DNA of 33,168 bases from Candidatus Parabeggiatoa sp. HSG14 (GTDB lineage Bacteria > Pseudomonadota > Gammaproteobacteria > Beggiatoales > Beggiatoaceae). Below the pieces are notes generated by a model that worked only from the letters and a program-made list of their open reading frames with translations, was not told where the DNA came from and searched no databases. Location: positions 1 through 33,168 of the forward strand of contig JAUCGK010000022.1 of the NCBI GenBank assembly GCA_030378085.1. The letters are read 5' to 3'. Shown here in pieces: positions 23,467 through 31,869 of this stretch (positions within the stretch are counted from its first letter, which is position 1; the number at the start of each line of letters is the position of its first letter). The position numbers and the translations under genes were made by a program.

Positions 23467-25242
23467 TTACACGGTAACGTACTCATCTTCTTCAAGATTT
23501 TTCTCTTCTTTATTATCTATGTTTGGTTCTTTCCAAGCATCACCTACAACTTCTTTTATTCTTGCTATTATCAGTTTTGCTCTATCAGATAAAAACAGAT
23601 CAAAATTCTCTTTACTTAACTTGGATTTAAAATCAGGATCATCAGCAGTATAAGGCATAAAGCAATTTTGCAATCGCCTGTTAAAATCACCAACATTGCC
23701 TTCCAGATTATGGCGATCTACTAAATCTCCTAGATATTTTTCTGGGTGAGTATTGCTGATTTCCCTATTTGATTCTTTAGAAATAATTATTCTATTTGCA
23801 ATAGAATTAAGCTTTTTTCTGTTAATACCGTTTGATTTAGCAAGAGAATACGGGAATATATGATGATCTTCTGCATCATCATTGTCTAACAATTGATTTC
23901 CTGTAATAAGGTCTTCTTTCGCTGTCATTTTCATAAGACCTTGTATAGCCTTATATCTGCCATCAGAGAAATGTTTAATCTCAATAATCTCTTCAGAAGT
24001 AAAATGGACAGTCGGGTATTGAATTTGCATTTCTTCAGTCAAATATTTACTAAATTTTCCAAAATCATCTCCGATTTTATAGTTAGTCGCAGGTGCCGGA
24101 TTATTTGTCAATGTTGAGCAGAAATACCACTTTTTCAATACACTTGTGGCTGTTCCTGTACCACTGCCTAAACTATCAGAATGAACCATTAAAAAAGTTG
24201 CTATTGATACTAGCAAACTATGTGGTGGTTGAGTTTTTGGCGTTGCTCCTAACCCTCTAACCCATTCATACGCTTTATTCAAATTTAAAACAGCATTTTC
24301 CCAATGTGTTTTTATGAATTCAGGTTTTAAAGACAACATCACTTTACGAGTTGCTTCAGGAAATTTTCCATTTAATTGTAACTGGTAAAGAGAAAGTATT
24401 TGTAAGACTCTTTCACCATCTACTTCAAATTCCCGTAAGACATGATACTTTTCTTTTGAAGAATCATAAAAATCCTTCAAATCTGGATCAGGGTAATATC
24501 TAGCCACAGCTAGATCAAAAGTTGTGAGTCTCGTTCCTGTGGAATTAATGGTTTCAAAAACACGACAAACAGATTCTAATGGCGCATCGTTTTCTAGTTG
24601 AACAAATGGAATTGAATAATTCCTAATTATTTCAAAAATGCCCTTTATTTTTGCAGCTGCTTCTCTAGCAGCATTGCGATTATCTTCAAACTGTGGAAAA
24701 TCTCCTGAGTCTTCAATATATTCTGATATGTATACATCACATTTTTCCTGAATGAGGACTACGTCAGATCGGACTAACTTATTATTGTCTTTTCTATCAG
24801 GATTTTTTCTTCCTCTTAACCGACTGACGATCCATAACGGAGAATCATCATAAAAAATTTCCAACATTTGTTTTAAATCAAAGTAATAATTTCTTTTAGG
24901 ATGAGAATCCAAAAAGATACGAGCAATCGACGTTAACCGTTGTTGTCCATCCAAAACATAATAAGTTTCTGGTGTTGGTTCTATTGAACCATTTTCATTA
25001 TTATCCTGTCCATCAGGAGAAATTGGGTAAACAGCGTTAATATTCCTTGATTTCAAAGGTATTTCGTCATTTTTACCTAATACCAAGAGAGAACCAATAG
25101 GATAATTTCTCGCTATAGAATCGATCAATAATCGTGTTTGTCCTTCTTTCCAAGTAAAATCACGTTGAAATTGAGGAATGACAAAATGTCCAGCACGAAT
25201 TTTTCTCAATAGCTGAACTAAGTCATAATTTATTGTTTGCAT
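23467..25242 (-). CDS. DUF262 / HNH nuclease protein (GmrSD/SspE-like)
   Basis: The protein has 591 residues from ATG 25242, preferred over GTG 25260 because AGGGG lies about 5 nt upstream. The N-terminal DUF262 domain has IPQFQRDFTW at 22-31 and the nucleotide-related DGQQR at 98-102. FETINSTGTRLTTFDLA at 230-246 is a conserved middle segment. The C-terminal DUF1524-like HNH region has DHHIFP at 459-464, Asn483 and Asn492. Proteins of this build (GmrSD, BrxU, SspE) cut or nick invading DNA, often sensing modified DNA and using NTP. It lies 155 nt upstream of the nuclease-methyltransferase genes on the same strand, so it probably belongs to the same defence unit. The last about 80 residues are Asp/Glu/Lys-rich. 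It could also be an independent type IV system. Confidence 0.88.
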   Translation of the reverse strand: MQTINYDLVQLLRKIRAGHFVIPQFQRDFTWKEGQTRLLIDSIARNYPIGSLLVLGKNDEIPLKSRNINAVYPISPDGQDNNENGSIEPTPETYYVLDGQQRLTSIARIFLDSHPKRNYYFDLKQMLEIFYDDSPLWIVSRLRGRKNPDRKDNNKLVRSDVVLIQEKCDVYISEYIEDSGDFPQFEDNRNAAREAAAKIKGIFEIIRNYSIPFVQLENDAPLESVCRVFETINSTGTRLTTFDLAVARYYPDPDLKDFYDSSKEKYHVLREFEVDGERVLQILSLYQLQLNGKFPEATRKVMLSLKPEFIKTHWENAVLNLNKAYEWVRGLGATPKTQPPHSLLVSIATFLMVHSDSLGSGTGTATSVLKKWYFCSTLTNNPAPATNYKIGDDFGKFSKYLTEEMQIQYPTVHFTSEEIIEIKHFSDGRYKAIQGLMKMTAKEDLITGNQLLDNDDAEDHHIFPYSLAKSNGINRKKLNSIANRIIISKESNREISNTHPEKYLGDLVDRHNLEGNVGDFNRRLQNCFMPYTADDPDFKSKLSKENFDLFLSDRAKLIIARIKEVVGDAWKEPNIDNKEEKNLEEDEYVTV

Positions 25243-25412
25243 TAAAACCCCTGTTAGCACTAAAAACTAACCATTTTTAATTAACTGTTACTACGTTTGT
25301 TCCATTATATTCTCATTTGTAATAATCAATTAGGTTGGAGTTCATGATTGCGAACGCCAACCTAAGTGAGTTATAAATGTAAAACGCAATAACAATAAAC
25401 TTAACTAACTAA

Positions 25413-27320
25413 TTACACTTTACGACGACGGCTCAAAAAACTAAAAGAAATCCCAAAAAATCCTATTAATAATGGCATGAATCCAATATTGACGAATTTC
25501 ATCCAAGTTTCCAAACCTTCCACGTTTTTCCGTAATTCATGTTGGACGTTGCGGAGTTCTTTGCGGAACTTGATTTTTTCATTGCGGAAGTTTTCAATTT
25601 CCTGTTGTTGTCTTACATCAAGCATTAGCTTATTGCCGTCTGTTTTCTTTTTTTGCAAGTCACGGATTTTTTGATCAGTTTCTTGCAAGTTAGCCAGCAG
25701 TTTCTTTTCTTTTTCGCGGAAACGTTTTTCAGCTTTTTGCTGGATTTCTTCTACTTTGGTAAATGGACGTGCAAAGCTTCCCCGATTACGCACACTGATC
25801 AAGTCATTGCTGCCACTAAGGTTGTCTAACGCATTAGAAATAAAAGTAGCATTTGCAGCATGGGGCATAGCAATCCGTTGTCCAATGAAGTTTTGTACCC
25901 GCACCCAGAATTTATCTTCAAGCATATCGGTATCTGCAACAACGATAATGTTAATCGGCAATGCTGATTCCGTGAGGTGTTCACTATCCGTTTCTTCTTC
26001 AGGGGGTGAATCTTCGTCTCCCTCTTCTTCGGATTCAGGTTTACCTTCTGGAAAGGCGGTTTTGACTTTACCAGTGACTCGTGCCGCGATGGTGAATTTG
26101 CCTTGAGATTTAAAATCACGGATTAAGTCTTCAGTGTCTGCAAAAAAGCCCAATTTAGTGGTGGCGATTTGCATGGCTCTGTCACCGGTTTCAATGAGAG
26201 GAACGATTTCTGTACCAACATCGCCTTTTTTCTCTATTGCACCAGGCGTTGCCAATACAATGTTGCCTAACTTACCAGTAACAATATCGTCTTCATTGAA
26301 ATACTGAGGATTATCTAAATCCATCCAAACAGGATAGTTGATAACAGAGACTTTTGAGCCTTTTCTGACTTGTACTTTTTGGGCAACTTGAAGATCACCA
26401 ATGACTTGATCAGAGGCGATTTCAATTCCCCAAGTTTCAAAGAGTTTACTCATTTCAGAGTTACGCGGTGCTTGCATTGCAGCGAAGGGATTTTTAGGAT
26501 CGCTAGGCGGTTGATAAACTTCAGAATAGGGATCAGCAAAGATAATCGCTCTGCCCCCATTGAGTACAAATTGATCGATTGCGTATAACGTGGCATCACT
26601 AAAGCCTTTAGGATGGATTATCATTAACACGTTAATGTTGTCTGGAATTTTCTCAACATCAGTTGCAACTGTTTCCACTGTAACCAATTGCTTGATGTGA
26701 TCAATAATCATCCAAGGTTCTTCGGCTTGCGGTGCAAAAGGATTGGCTTTTTCACTGCCTTGTAAGGGTAAAGTACTCATAATACCCACCGTTTTTTCTT
26801 CAGGGTAAGCGAGCTGATAAACGAGTTTTGTCAAGTCATATTCTAAAAACTCTTCCCGATTAGGTGTGAAAAAGGGAATGGTATCTTCATCATCTGTAGA
26901 GTTAGTGCCAGCCAGTCCAAAATAAAAAGTGGTATTGCTGTCATCGACAGGAACGCCTTGCAAGCCAAATCCTTCAGCACGATCTTCTTCATCAGAAAAA
27001 GGCTCTGGATCAATCACCATTAACTTAAGTTTACCACCCGCAGCGCGTTGATATTCTTCCAACAGTTCGCGCACTCGCACTGTATAACTACTAATACCGG
27101 GTAAATTGGTGGCCACTTTTTGAGACAGAAAAAGGCGTAGCGTAATTGGCTCTTCCAGATTTTCAAGGATATTTTTAGAGCCTTCTGAGAGGGTATAGAG
27201 TTGCCCTTCAGTTAAATCTAATCGTGCTGATTTTAAGGAAACATCACTGATGATGTTCACAGCAAGAAATAGGGCAATTGCGATAAACAAACCGCTTGTT
27301 GTGAGTATTTTTTGATTCAT
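25413..27320 (-). CDS. GldG-like ABC transporter auxiliary protein
   Basis: A 635-residue membrane-anchored protein with one N-terminal helix (about 5-24) and one near the C-terminus (about 610-628), leaving a large periplasmic domain. LTEGQLYTLSEGSKNIL and EPITLRLFLS are typical of the Gldg/ABC_transp_aux family. HPKGFSDATLYAIDQFVLNGGRAIIFADP is the conserved central segment. An acidic insert (EEEGDEDSPPEEETDSE, about 425-445) interrupts the domain, and residues about 535-605 form a charged coiled coil. AAGGAG before the ATG is a strong ribosome site, and the permease gene ends 10 nt upstream. The family works with an ABC ATPase and ABC-2 permease; named for Bacteroidetes gliding, it is widespread in non-gliders too, so the cargo is unknown. 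Confidence 0.85.
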   Translation of the reverse strand: MNQKILTTSGLFIAIALFLAVNIISDVSLKSARLDLTEGQLYTLSEGSKNILENLEEPITLRLFLSQKVATNLPGISSYTVRVRELLEEYQRAAGGKLKLMVIDPEPFSDEEDRAEGFGLQGVPVDDSNTTFYFGLAGTNSTDDEDTIPFFTPNREEFLEYDLTKLVYQLAYPEEKTVGIMSTLPLQGSEKANPFAPQAEEPWMIIDHIKQLVTVETVATDVEKIPDNINVLMIIHPKGFSDATLYAIDQFVLNGGRAIIFADPYSEVYQPPSDPKNPFAAMQAPRNSEMSKLFETWGIEIASDQVIGDLQVAQKVQVRKGSKVSVINYPVWMDLDNPQYFNEDDIVTGKLGNIVLATPGAIEKKGDVGTEIVPLIETGDRAMQIATTKLGFFADTEDLIRDFKSQGKFTIAARVTGKVKTAFPEGKPESEEEGDEDSPPEEETDSEHLTESALPINIIVVADTDMLEDKFWVRVQNFIGQRIAMPHAANATFISNALDNLSGSNDLISVRNRGSFARPFTKVEEIQQKAEKRFREKEKKLLANLQETDQKIRDLQKKKTDGNKLMLDVRQQQEIENFRNEKIKFRKELRNVQHELRKNVEGLETWMKFVNIGFMPLLIGFFGISFSFLSRRRKV

Positions 27321-27330
27321 GATTTCTCCT

Positions 27331-28071
27331 TTAATCCGCTTTCTTCATTTCAATCAAGATAGCGGTTGCAAACAACCAAAAGGCTATCAAGCTAATGAAA
27401 TAAATAACATCCCGTAAATCAATGACTCCTTTGGTAATGGCATTGAAATGGGTTAAAAAGCTAAATGAACTGATGGCGTTCACAATAATTTGAGGTGCCC
27501 AGCCATTAAAGAAATCCAAAACCATTGGAAAACCGCTGAGGATAAAAGCCAAGCACACAACAACTGTTACCACAAAAGCAATGACTTGGTTTTTTGTTAA
27601 GGCAGACATACATGCTCCAATGGATAAAAATGCCCCTGCCATTAACAAACTACCGAAATAGCCTGCCATAATCACGGCATTGTCAGGATTACCTAAGTAA
27701 TTGACGCTAATCCACATCGGAAAAGTTAAAAATAAAGCAATCGCGGTAAAAGCCCACACTGCTAAAAATTTTCCCAGCACTGCTTCTGTGATAGTGATTG
27801 GGAAAGTGAGTAAAAGTTCAATGGTGCTACTCTTGCGTTCTTCAGCCCATAGTCGCATGGCTAACGCGGGTATGAGAAAAAGATAAAGCCAGGGGTGAAA
27901 ATTAAAAAACGGCATTAAATCCGCCTGCCCCCTAGCAAAAAAATTACCTAAATGGAATGTAAAAATGCCACTTAAAAACAAAAAGATAATGATAAACACA
28001 TAAGCGATGGGTGTCGCAAAATAGCTACTCAACTCGCGTTTGAATAACACCCAAATAAGGTTACCACGCAT
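27331..28071 (-). CDS. ABC-2 type transporter permease (GldF-like)
   Basis: This 246-residue integral membrane protein has about six hydrophobic segments. It starts with the cytoplasmic FKRELSSYFATPIAYVFI typical of ABC-2 permeases. RLWAEERKSSTIELLLTFPIT is the conserved coupling segment that meets the ATPase. The ending, LIAFWLFATAILIEMKK, is the last helix with a basic tail. AAGGAG lies 10 nt before the ATG. It stands between the ATPase gene (106-nt gap filled by two palindromic repeats) and the GldG-like gene (10-nt gap), so the three form one transporter. The substrate cannot be predicted. Confidence 0.88.
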   Translation of the reverse strand: MRGNLIWVLFKRELSSYFATPIAYVFIIIFLFLSGIFTFHLGNFFARGQADLMPFFNFHPWLYLFLIPALAMRLWAEERKSSTIELLLTFPITITEAVLGKFLAVWAFTAIALFLTFPMWISVNYLGNPDNAVIMAGYFGSLLMAGAFLSIGACMSALTKNQVIAFVVTVVVCLAFILSGFPMVLDFFNGWAPQIIVNAISSFSFLTHFNAITKGVIDLRDVIYFISLIAFWLFATAILIEMKKAD

Positions 28072-28121
28072 AAGGGTTGTACTCCTTTAATAAGTTTTTG
28101 TTGCTGTCAATTTTCTTGTAA

Positions 28122-28171
28122 TGGAGTCCAAGATTTATCTTGGAAATGCCCAAACTAAAGTTTGGACTCCA
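28122..28171. repeat. Head-to-head pair of GGAGTCCAA repeats
   Basis: TGGAGTCCAAG...CTTGGAAA at 28122-28146 and CCCAAAC...GTTTGGACTCCA at 28149-28171 are two members of one palindromic family in opposite orientation. They occupy the gap between the ATPase and permease genes of one operon. In RNA each can form its own hairpin, or the two GGAGTCCA/TGGACTCC ends can pair into one larger structure. Confidence 0.75.
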
Positions 28172-28177
28172 CAAAAA

Positions 28178-29131
28178 TTATGATAAATCTGTTGTAATTG
28201 TGCGAAAAACTTCGTCTAAATGACCTTTCTCAACATGAAGTTCTTCGACTTCCCATTGTTGGTTGCGAGCATGTTGACTGACTTCACCAATAATAGAACG
28301 GTTAGCTTCAGGGAAAATCTGATAACTAAGAGTAGAATCTGCTTCTACCAATTTTTCCAGTTTTTTCACCCCCGGTAACTTCAATAACGATTGACGCATT
28401 TCGGCGGATTTTTTGGTGGCAGCCCGTAATGTAATTGTGACGGAATTGTGATATTGAGATTTGGCTTCCAAGTCTGAAGGCGTACCATCGGCAAGAATTT
28501 TGCCATTGGCAATAATGATGGCACGCGAGCAAACGGCATGGACTTCTTCAAGAATATGAGTGGATAGGATAATGACTTTTTCTTTCGCCATATCCGTAAT
28601 GAGAGTACGGACTTCATGTTTTTGATTAGGATCAAGTCCATCAGTAGGTTCGTCCAAAATCAAGACTTCGGGATCATGCAAAATCGCCTGCGCTAATCCA
28701 ACGCGGCGTTTAAAACCTTTGGAAAGTGTGTCGATGGATTGATACAGAACATTTTCCAAATTGACGCGCATCACCGTATCGTCAATCCGACGATATTTCT
28801 CCCTGCCCCGCAAACCACGTATCTGGGCAACAAATTCCAAAAAACTCGCGGGAGTCATATCGGGATAGGCGGGTGCACCTTCGGGTAAATAGCCGATACG
28901 TTCCTTAACTTTTAAGGGAGATTGTGCTATATCGTATCCATCCACTGTCACCGTACCCGCGCTGGGTGTTAAAAAACCGGTAACCATTTTCATTGTGGTA
29001 GATTTACCAGCCCCATTAGGACCTAGAAAACCTAGCACTTCCCCTTTACCAACCTGAAATGATATATCATCAACGGCAGTTAAGGGACCAAATTGTTTGC
29101 ATAAATTTTTTATTTCAACCATTGTTTCCAT
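28178..29131 (-). CDS. ABC transporter ATP-binding protein (GldA-like)
   Basis: A 317-residue ATPase with all nucleotide-binding motifs. Walker A GPNGAGKST is at 37-45, the signature LSKGF at 135-139 (in place of the usual LSGGQ), Walker B LILDEPT at 156-162 and the switch His191 in STHILEE. About 95 residues follow the ATPase domain, as in drug/multidrug- and GldA-type ATPases. It is the first gene of the three-gene set and drives transport through the permease at 27331. No strong ribosome site is seen before ATG 29131; ATG 29122 is an alternative. The gene is probably transcribed from the repeat-rich region upstream. Confidence 0.92.
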   Translation of the reverse strand: METMVEIKNLCKQFGPLTAVDDISFQVGKGEVLGFLGPNGAGKSTTMKMVTGFLTPSAGTVTVDGYDIAQSPLKVKERIGYLPEGAPAYPDMTPASFLEFVAQIRGLRGREKYRRIDDTVMRVNLENVLYQSIDTLSKGFKRRVGLAQAILHDPEVLILDEPTDGLDPNQKHEVRTLITDMAKEKVIILSTHILEEVHAVCSRAIIIANGKILADGTPSDLEAKSQYHNSVTITLRAATKKSAEMRQSLLKLPGVKKLEKLVEADSTLSYQIFPEANRSIIGEVSQHARNQQWEVEELHVEKGHLDEVFRTITTDLS

Positions 29132-29569
29132 AACATTTTTTATTAACCTAATGAATTTACTGATATTAATAAATTTCTCTTTTTATCTCATAGACATGCT
29201 AAATATGTGTATTCTTTGAAGAAAAGTTTAGTGGGGGTGGGGGAAAAAATTTCAAGGCAAGTGTAAAAAACGGATTTGATTTTTCAATACAAGATTCTTT
29301 GAAATATACAAAGTTGTACGAAATATTTTTTTTATCTATAAAATATTCAGAAAAATAATTTCTGATTATAAGGAACGTGTACAAAATAACTTCGACAACT
29401 AAACCTGACAGGTTTCTAAAACCTGTCAGGTTTAACACAACTTATGGATAAATTATTTCATGCACATTCCTAAACCTAGCAGGTTTTGAAAACCTAGCAG
29501 ATTTGGATATTAAATTTTGGAAATTATAAAATTTTTATTCCACTTAAAATATTTAAGGATGAGGTAAAA
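29132..29569. other. Repeat-rich intergenic region, no gene seen
   Basis: This 438-nt stretch lies between the ATPase gene and the PLP enzyme gene, both on the minus strand. It holds a CCTGACAGG palindrome at 29403-29431. It also has a related but direct duplication of AACCTAGCAG at about 29472-29500. A G-rich run (GTGGGGGTGGGGG) lies near 29231. A 79-codon open frame crosses the palindrome and looks like chance. Promoter elements for the ABC genes probably lie here but none stands out. Confidence 0.5.
29403..29431. repeat. CCTGACAGG-family palindrome
   Basis: The arms ACCTGACAGGTTT and AAACCTGTCAGGT are perfect complements around a short centre. It belongs to the same family as 11521-11551, here in a spacer between two separate transcription units rather than inside an operon. 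Confidence 0.88.
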
Positions 29570-30724
29570 TTATGTGATAGGACAATCATTTACGTATTTT
29601 ATGGCCTGTTTTAATTTTTCCTGTGGGGTATAAAAATGCGGTGAAAACCGTATCCCACCTCCACGCTGAGCGCATATCACTCCCTGTTTTAGCAAATGAT
29701 GAAATAAAACACTGTGTTCTACTCGCTGATGACTAAAAGTAACAATCCCAGCATAGCGGTGGGGTTCTTGGGGAGAAAGTATTTTTATATCAGGTAGTTG
29801 CGTTAAATTTTCTAGGAGATAATGCGTATTGTCCAAAACTTTCTCTTCTACTGTTGCCATCCCGACTTCTGTTAATAAAGATAAGCTGGCACTCAGTGCG
29901 TGTATATTTAACATATTTGGACTACCACATTCAAACCGTTTACCACTGGTTGCCACAGTCCATGTTTTAACATCAAAGTTGTGGGCATTTTCTATCATGT
30001 GCCAACCATATTGTTTTAACTGTAATTGTTCGCGTTGCTCTGCTTTACAATAAAACACCGCTAAACCTTCGGGAGCTAACATCCATTTATGCCCATCCGC
30101 CATCACAAAATCAGCATGGATCGCTTGGACATCAAATTGTAACGCTCCCAAACTTTGAATCGCATCAACGCAAAAGAGAATTTTATGGTTTCGACAAAAA
30201 ATGCCAATTTTTTCTAAATCCATGCGTAAACCACTGGCATATTGTACTGCGCTAACAGAAATCAAACGGGTACGCTCGTCTACCAATGCAAATAGCGAGG
30301 CTTCGGGATCAGTTATATTTGATATATTGGCTTGGCGAACTGTAACCCCTTGGTTTTGTAAAGATTCCCAAACAATCCTGTTGGATGGAAATTCTTGATC
30401 TGTGATAACGATATTATCACCCGCTTGCCATGTTAGCCCATAAGCCACAACAGACAATGCCTCTGAAGTATTTTTTAAAAGGGCAATATCAGTACTGGCA
30501 GGCGCATTGAGTAAATCGCGCAATTGTTCACGCAACACAACTTCTTGTTTTTGCCATTGGGGATAGTGAGTAGCTCCTTGTGTTACATTTTCTATGGCAA
30601 AACGTTGTACTGCCTCCGCAGTTCGTTGAGGCCAAGGTGAAACAGCAGCATGGTTAAGATAAATGATATTATCGTTTAATGGAAATTCTGGATTCAAATT
30701 TAAGGGAGTCGATTGGTGTAACAT
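29570..30724 (-). CDS. Class V aminotransferase-fold PLP-dependent enzyme
   Basis: A 384-residue soluble enzyme of the aminotransferase class V / cysteine desulfurase fold. Lys213 in DGHKWM would form the Schiff base with PLP. Asp187 and Gln190 in VDAIQSLG contact the cofactor ring, and NTSEAL near residue 85 binds its phosphate. LNHAAVSPWP at 23-32 is the usual substrate-side segment. The full length is kept. The HKW context and the lack of a clear catalytic cysteine loop fit the isopenicillin-N-epimerase-like or unassigned branch better than a housekeeping IscS. No partner gene is next to it: the downstream ABC genes are 438 nt away and the upstream side is repeat-filled. The reaction (lyase, epimerase or transaminase) is unresolved. 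Confidence 0.87.
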   Translation of the reverse strand: MLHQSTPLNLNPEFPLNDNIIYLNHAAVSPWPQRTAEAVQRFAIENVTQGATHYPQWQKQEVVLREQLRDLLNAPASTDIALLKNTSEALSVVAYGLTWQAGDNIVITDQEFPSNRIVWESLQNQGVTVRQANISNITDPEASLFALVDERTRLISVSAVQYASGLRMDLEKIGIFCRNHKILFCVDAIQSLGALQFDVQAIHADFVMADGHKWMLAPEGLAVFYCKAEQREQLQLKQYGWHMIENAHNFDVKTWTVATSGKRFECGSPNMLNIHALSASLSLLTEVGMATVEEKVLDNTHYLLENLTQLPDIKILSPQEPHRYAGIVTFSHQRVEHSVLFHHLLKQGVICAQRGGGIRFSPHFYTPQEKLKQAIKYVNDCPIT

Positions 30725-30775
30725 AATAATTTAATTTCTTTGTCCTTTCTTTTTTTTAGAGTATACTTGTTAATA

Positions 30776-30910
30776 TATATTCAACGCGGGAACAAATTTG
30801 ACTATTTCCAAACCTAAAGGTTTGGACTCCAGTAAACTTATTTTCCAAACCTAAAGGTTTGGACTCCAGTAAACTTATTAAGGGTTAAGTTTATTCCTGC
30901 GTTGAGTATA
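30776..30910. repeat. 135-bp inverted-repeat element with internal 37-bp tandem duplication
   Basis: The outer arms are TATATTCAACGCGGGAAC (30776-30793) and the near-complement ATTCCTGCGTTGAGTATA (30893-30910), matching at 15 of 18 positions. Inside, a 36-bp unit of the CCAAACC...GGTTTGGACTCC family occurs twice without visible difference, starting at 30805 and 30842. The identity of the inner copies implies a recent duplication. Confidence 0.75.
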
Positions 30911-30930
30911 CTAGAATTTTTATTTTCTCA

Positions 30931-30995
30931 TACTTGAGATTCAAACTTTTTTCACTTTTTCTATTTAACTACAAGGATTAGTTATAATAAAGGAT
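30931..30995. repeat. Solo arm of the 18172-18386 inverted-repeat element
   Basis: The segment 30961-30995 matches the inner 35 bp of the other element's arms at 32 positions (ends TTATAATAAAGGAT). The outer part, from ACTTGAG at 30931, is a weaker match. No partner arm follows within the gap. The TATAAT at 30983-30988 faces the pspA-like gene, but a suitable -35 box is not seen. Confidence 0.65.
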
Positions 30996-31087
30996 TAAAT
31001 TATCACAATTTCTTAGGATAAAAAATACCCTCAGAAATCAAAACAAGACGAAACAGTAAAAAAGCCATCAATTATCTAAAGGTAGCA

Positions 31088-31117
31088 TGGAGTCCAAAGC
31101 TTTAGCTTTGGAAGGAG
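31088..31117 (+). promoter_or_regulatory. Repeat hairpin abutting the pspA ribosome binding site
   Basis: A GGAGTCC-family palindrome has arms CCAAAGCT and AGCTTTGG at 31094-31111. The Shine-Dalgarno AAGGAG (31112-31117) begins at the next base, 6 nt before the ATG. In the transcript the stem would sit right against the ribosome site without covering it. The repeat's own TGGAGTCC also contains GGAG and could compete. A regulatory effect is inference. Confidence 0.55.
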
Positions 31118-31123
31118 CAAAAT

Positions 31124-31834
31124 ATGAATTTCGTTAAAAAAATATTCACTGCTTTTCGGGGGGCAGCCACTGAAGCCGGTGAAGCCATTATTGATACACA
31201 AGCCATACGAATTTTGGAGCAAGAAGTGCGTGATGCTAAAAAACATTTAGGTGAAGCGAAAGAAAACCTTGCAAAAGTGATTGCTGAACAAATGGGCGTA
31301 GAACGTGAAATCAAACGCCTAACAAGTGTCGTTGAGAAATACGAGGATTATGCGGTACAGGCACTAGATAAAGGCGATGAAAAATTAGCTATCGATATTG
31401 CCGAAAAAGCGGCTGATTCAGAAAATGAATTAAACGCCCAACAAAGTGTGCTTGAGGGATATAACACCAGTATCAGCACGTTAAAGCAACATATCAGGGA
31501 GGCGGAACGCAATATTAAGTCGATGGAACGCGAAATTAATGTGGTAAAAACGACTGAAAGCGTACAAAAAGCCAACTCTGCCGCCGCTTCTCAATTTTCT
31601 GGCTCCACCTCAGCACTCCGCACTGCCAGCGAATCCCTAGAACGTATTAAGCAAAAACAGCAACAAAAAGCGGACGAATTAAAGGCAAGCGCAGAATTAC
31701 AACAACAAGAATCGGGAGGAGATTTGCAAGAAAAATTACGCAAGGCAGGTATTGTACAAGATCAAATTTCTGGACATAACGTATTAGAACGTATCAAAGC
31801 AAAACAGACGAATAAAAGTGATATCAATTTTTGA
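31124..31834 (+). CDS. pspA: PspA/IM30 family membrane-stress protein
   Basis: The 236 residues are nearly all helical and highly charged, as in PspA/Vipp1 (ESCRT-III-like) proteins that coat and protect the inner membrane. The N-terminus MNFVKKIFTAFRGAATEAGE is an amphipathic helix for membrane binding. AIRILEQEVRDAKKHL and the long Glu/Lys-rich coiled coil to about residue 150 match the family. The C-terminal third is Gln/Ala/Ser-rich and ends in a helix (HNVLERIKAKQ). The start has AAGGAG 6 nt upstream. No pspBC, pspF or other stress genes are adjacent, and no clear sigma54 -24/-12 box was seen upstream. The gene stands alone between repeats. Confidence 0.85.
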   Translation: MNFVKKIFTAFRGAATEAGEAIIDTQAIRILEQEVRDAKKHLGEAKENLAKVIAEQMGVEREIKRLTSVVEKYEDYAVQALDKGDEKLAIDIAEKAADSENELNAQQSVLEGYNTSISTLKQHIREAERNIKSMEREINVVKTTESVQKANSAAASQFSGSTSALRTASESLERIKQKQQQKADELKASAELQQQESGGDLQEKLRKAGIVQDQISGHNVLERIKAKQTNKSDINF

Positions 31835-31869
31835 AGTGTTATATAATTTTTCTGGTAAATAACTTCACA

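Larger units (their letters stand above)
30725..31123. other. Intergenic region built of nested repeats
   Basis: This 399-nt gap separates divergent PLP-enzyme and pspA-like genes. It contains, left to right, a 135-bp inverted-repeat element with two identical inner copies (30776-30910), a solo arm of the 18172 element (30931-30995), and a GGAGTCC hairpin abutting the pspA ribosome site (31088-31117). About half of the gap is thus repeat sequence. No coding frame is seen. Confidence 0.6.

Noticed and set aside
25413..29131. Reading the ABC set as proof of a gliding machine
   Set aside because: GldAFG-like sets occur widely in non-gliding bacteria. No other gliding gene is in the window.
29199..29438. 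79-codon minus-strand frame upstream of the ABC ATPase gene
   Set aside because: It begins within a CCTGACAGG palindrome, has low-complexity composition and lacks a ribosome site.
31000..31123. Sigma54 promoter for the pspA-like gene
   Set aside because: Looked for TGGCAC-N5-TTGC upstream of the start and did not find it.
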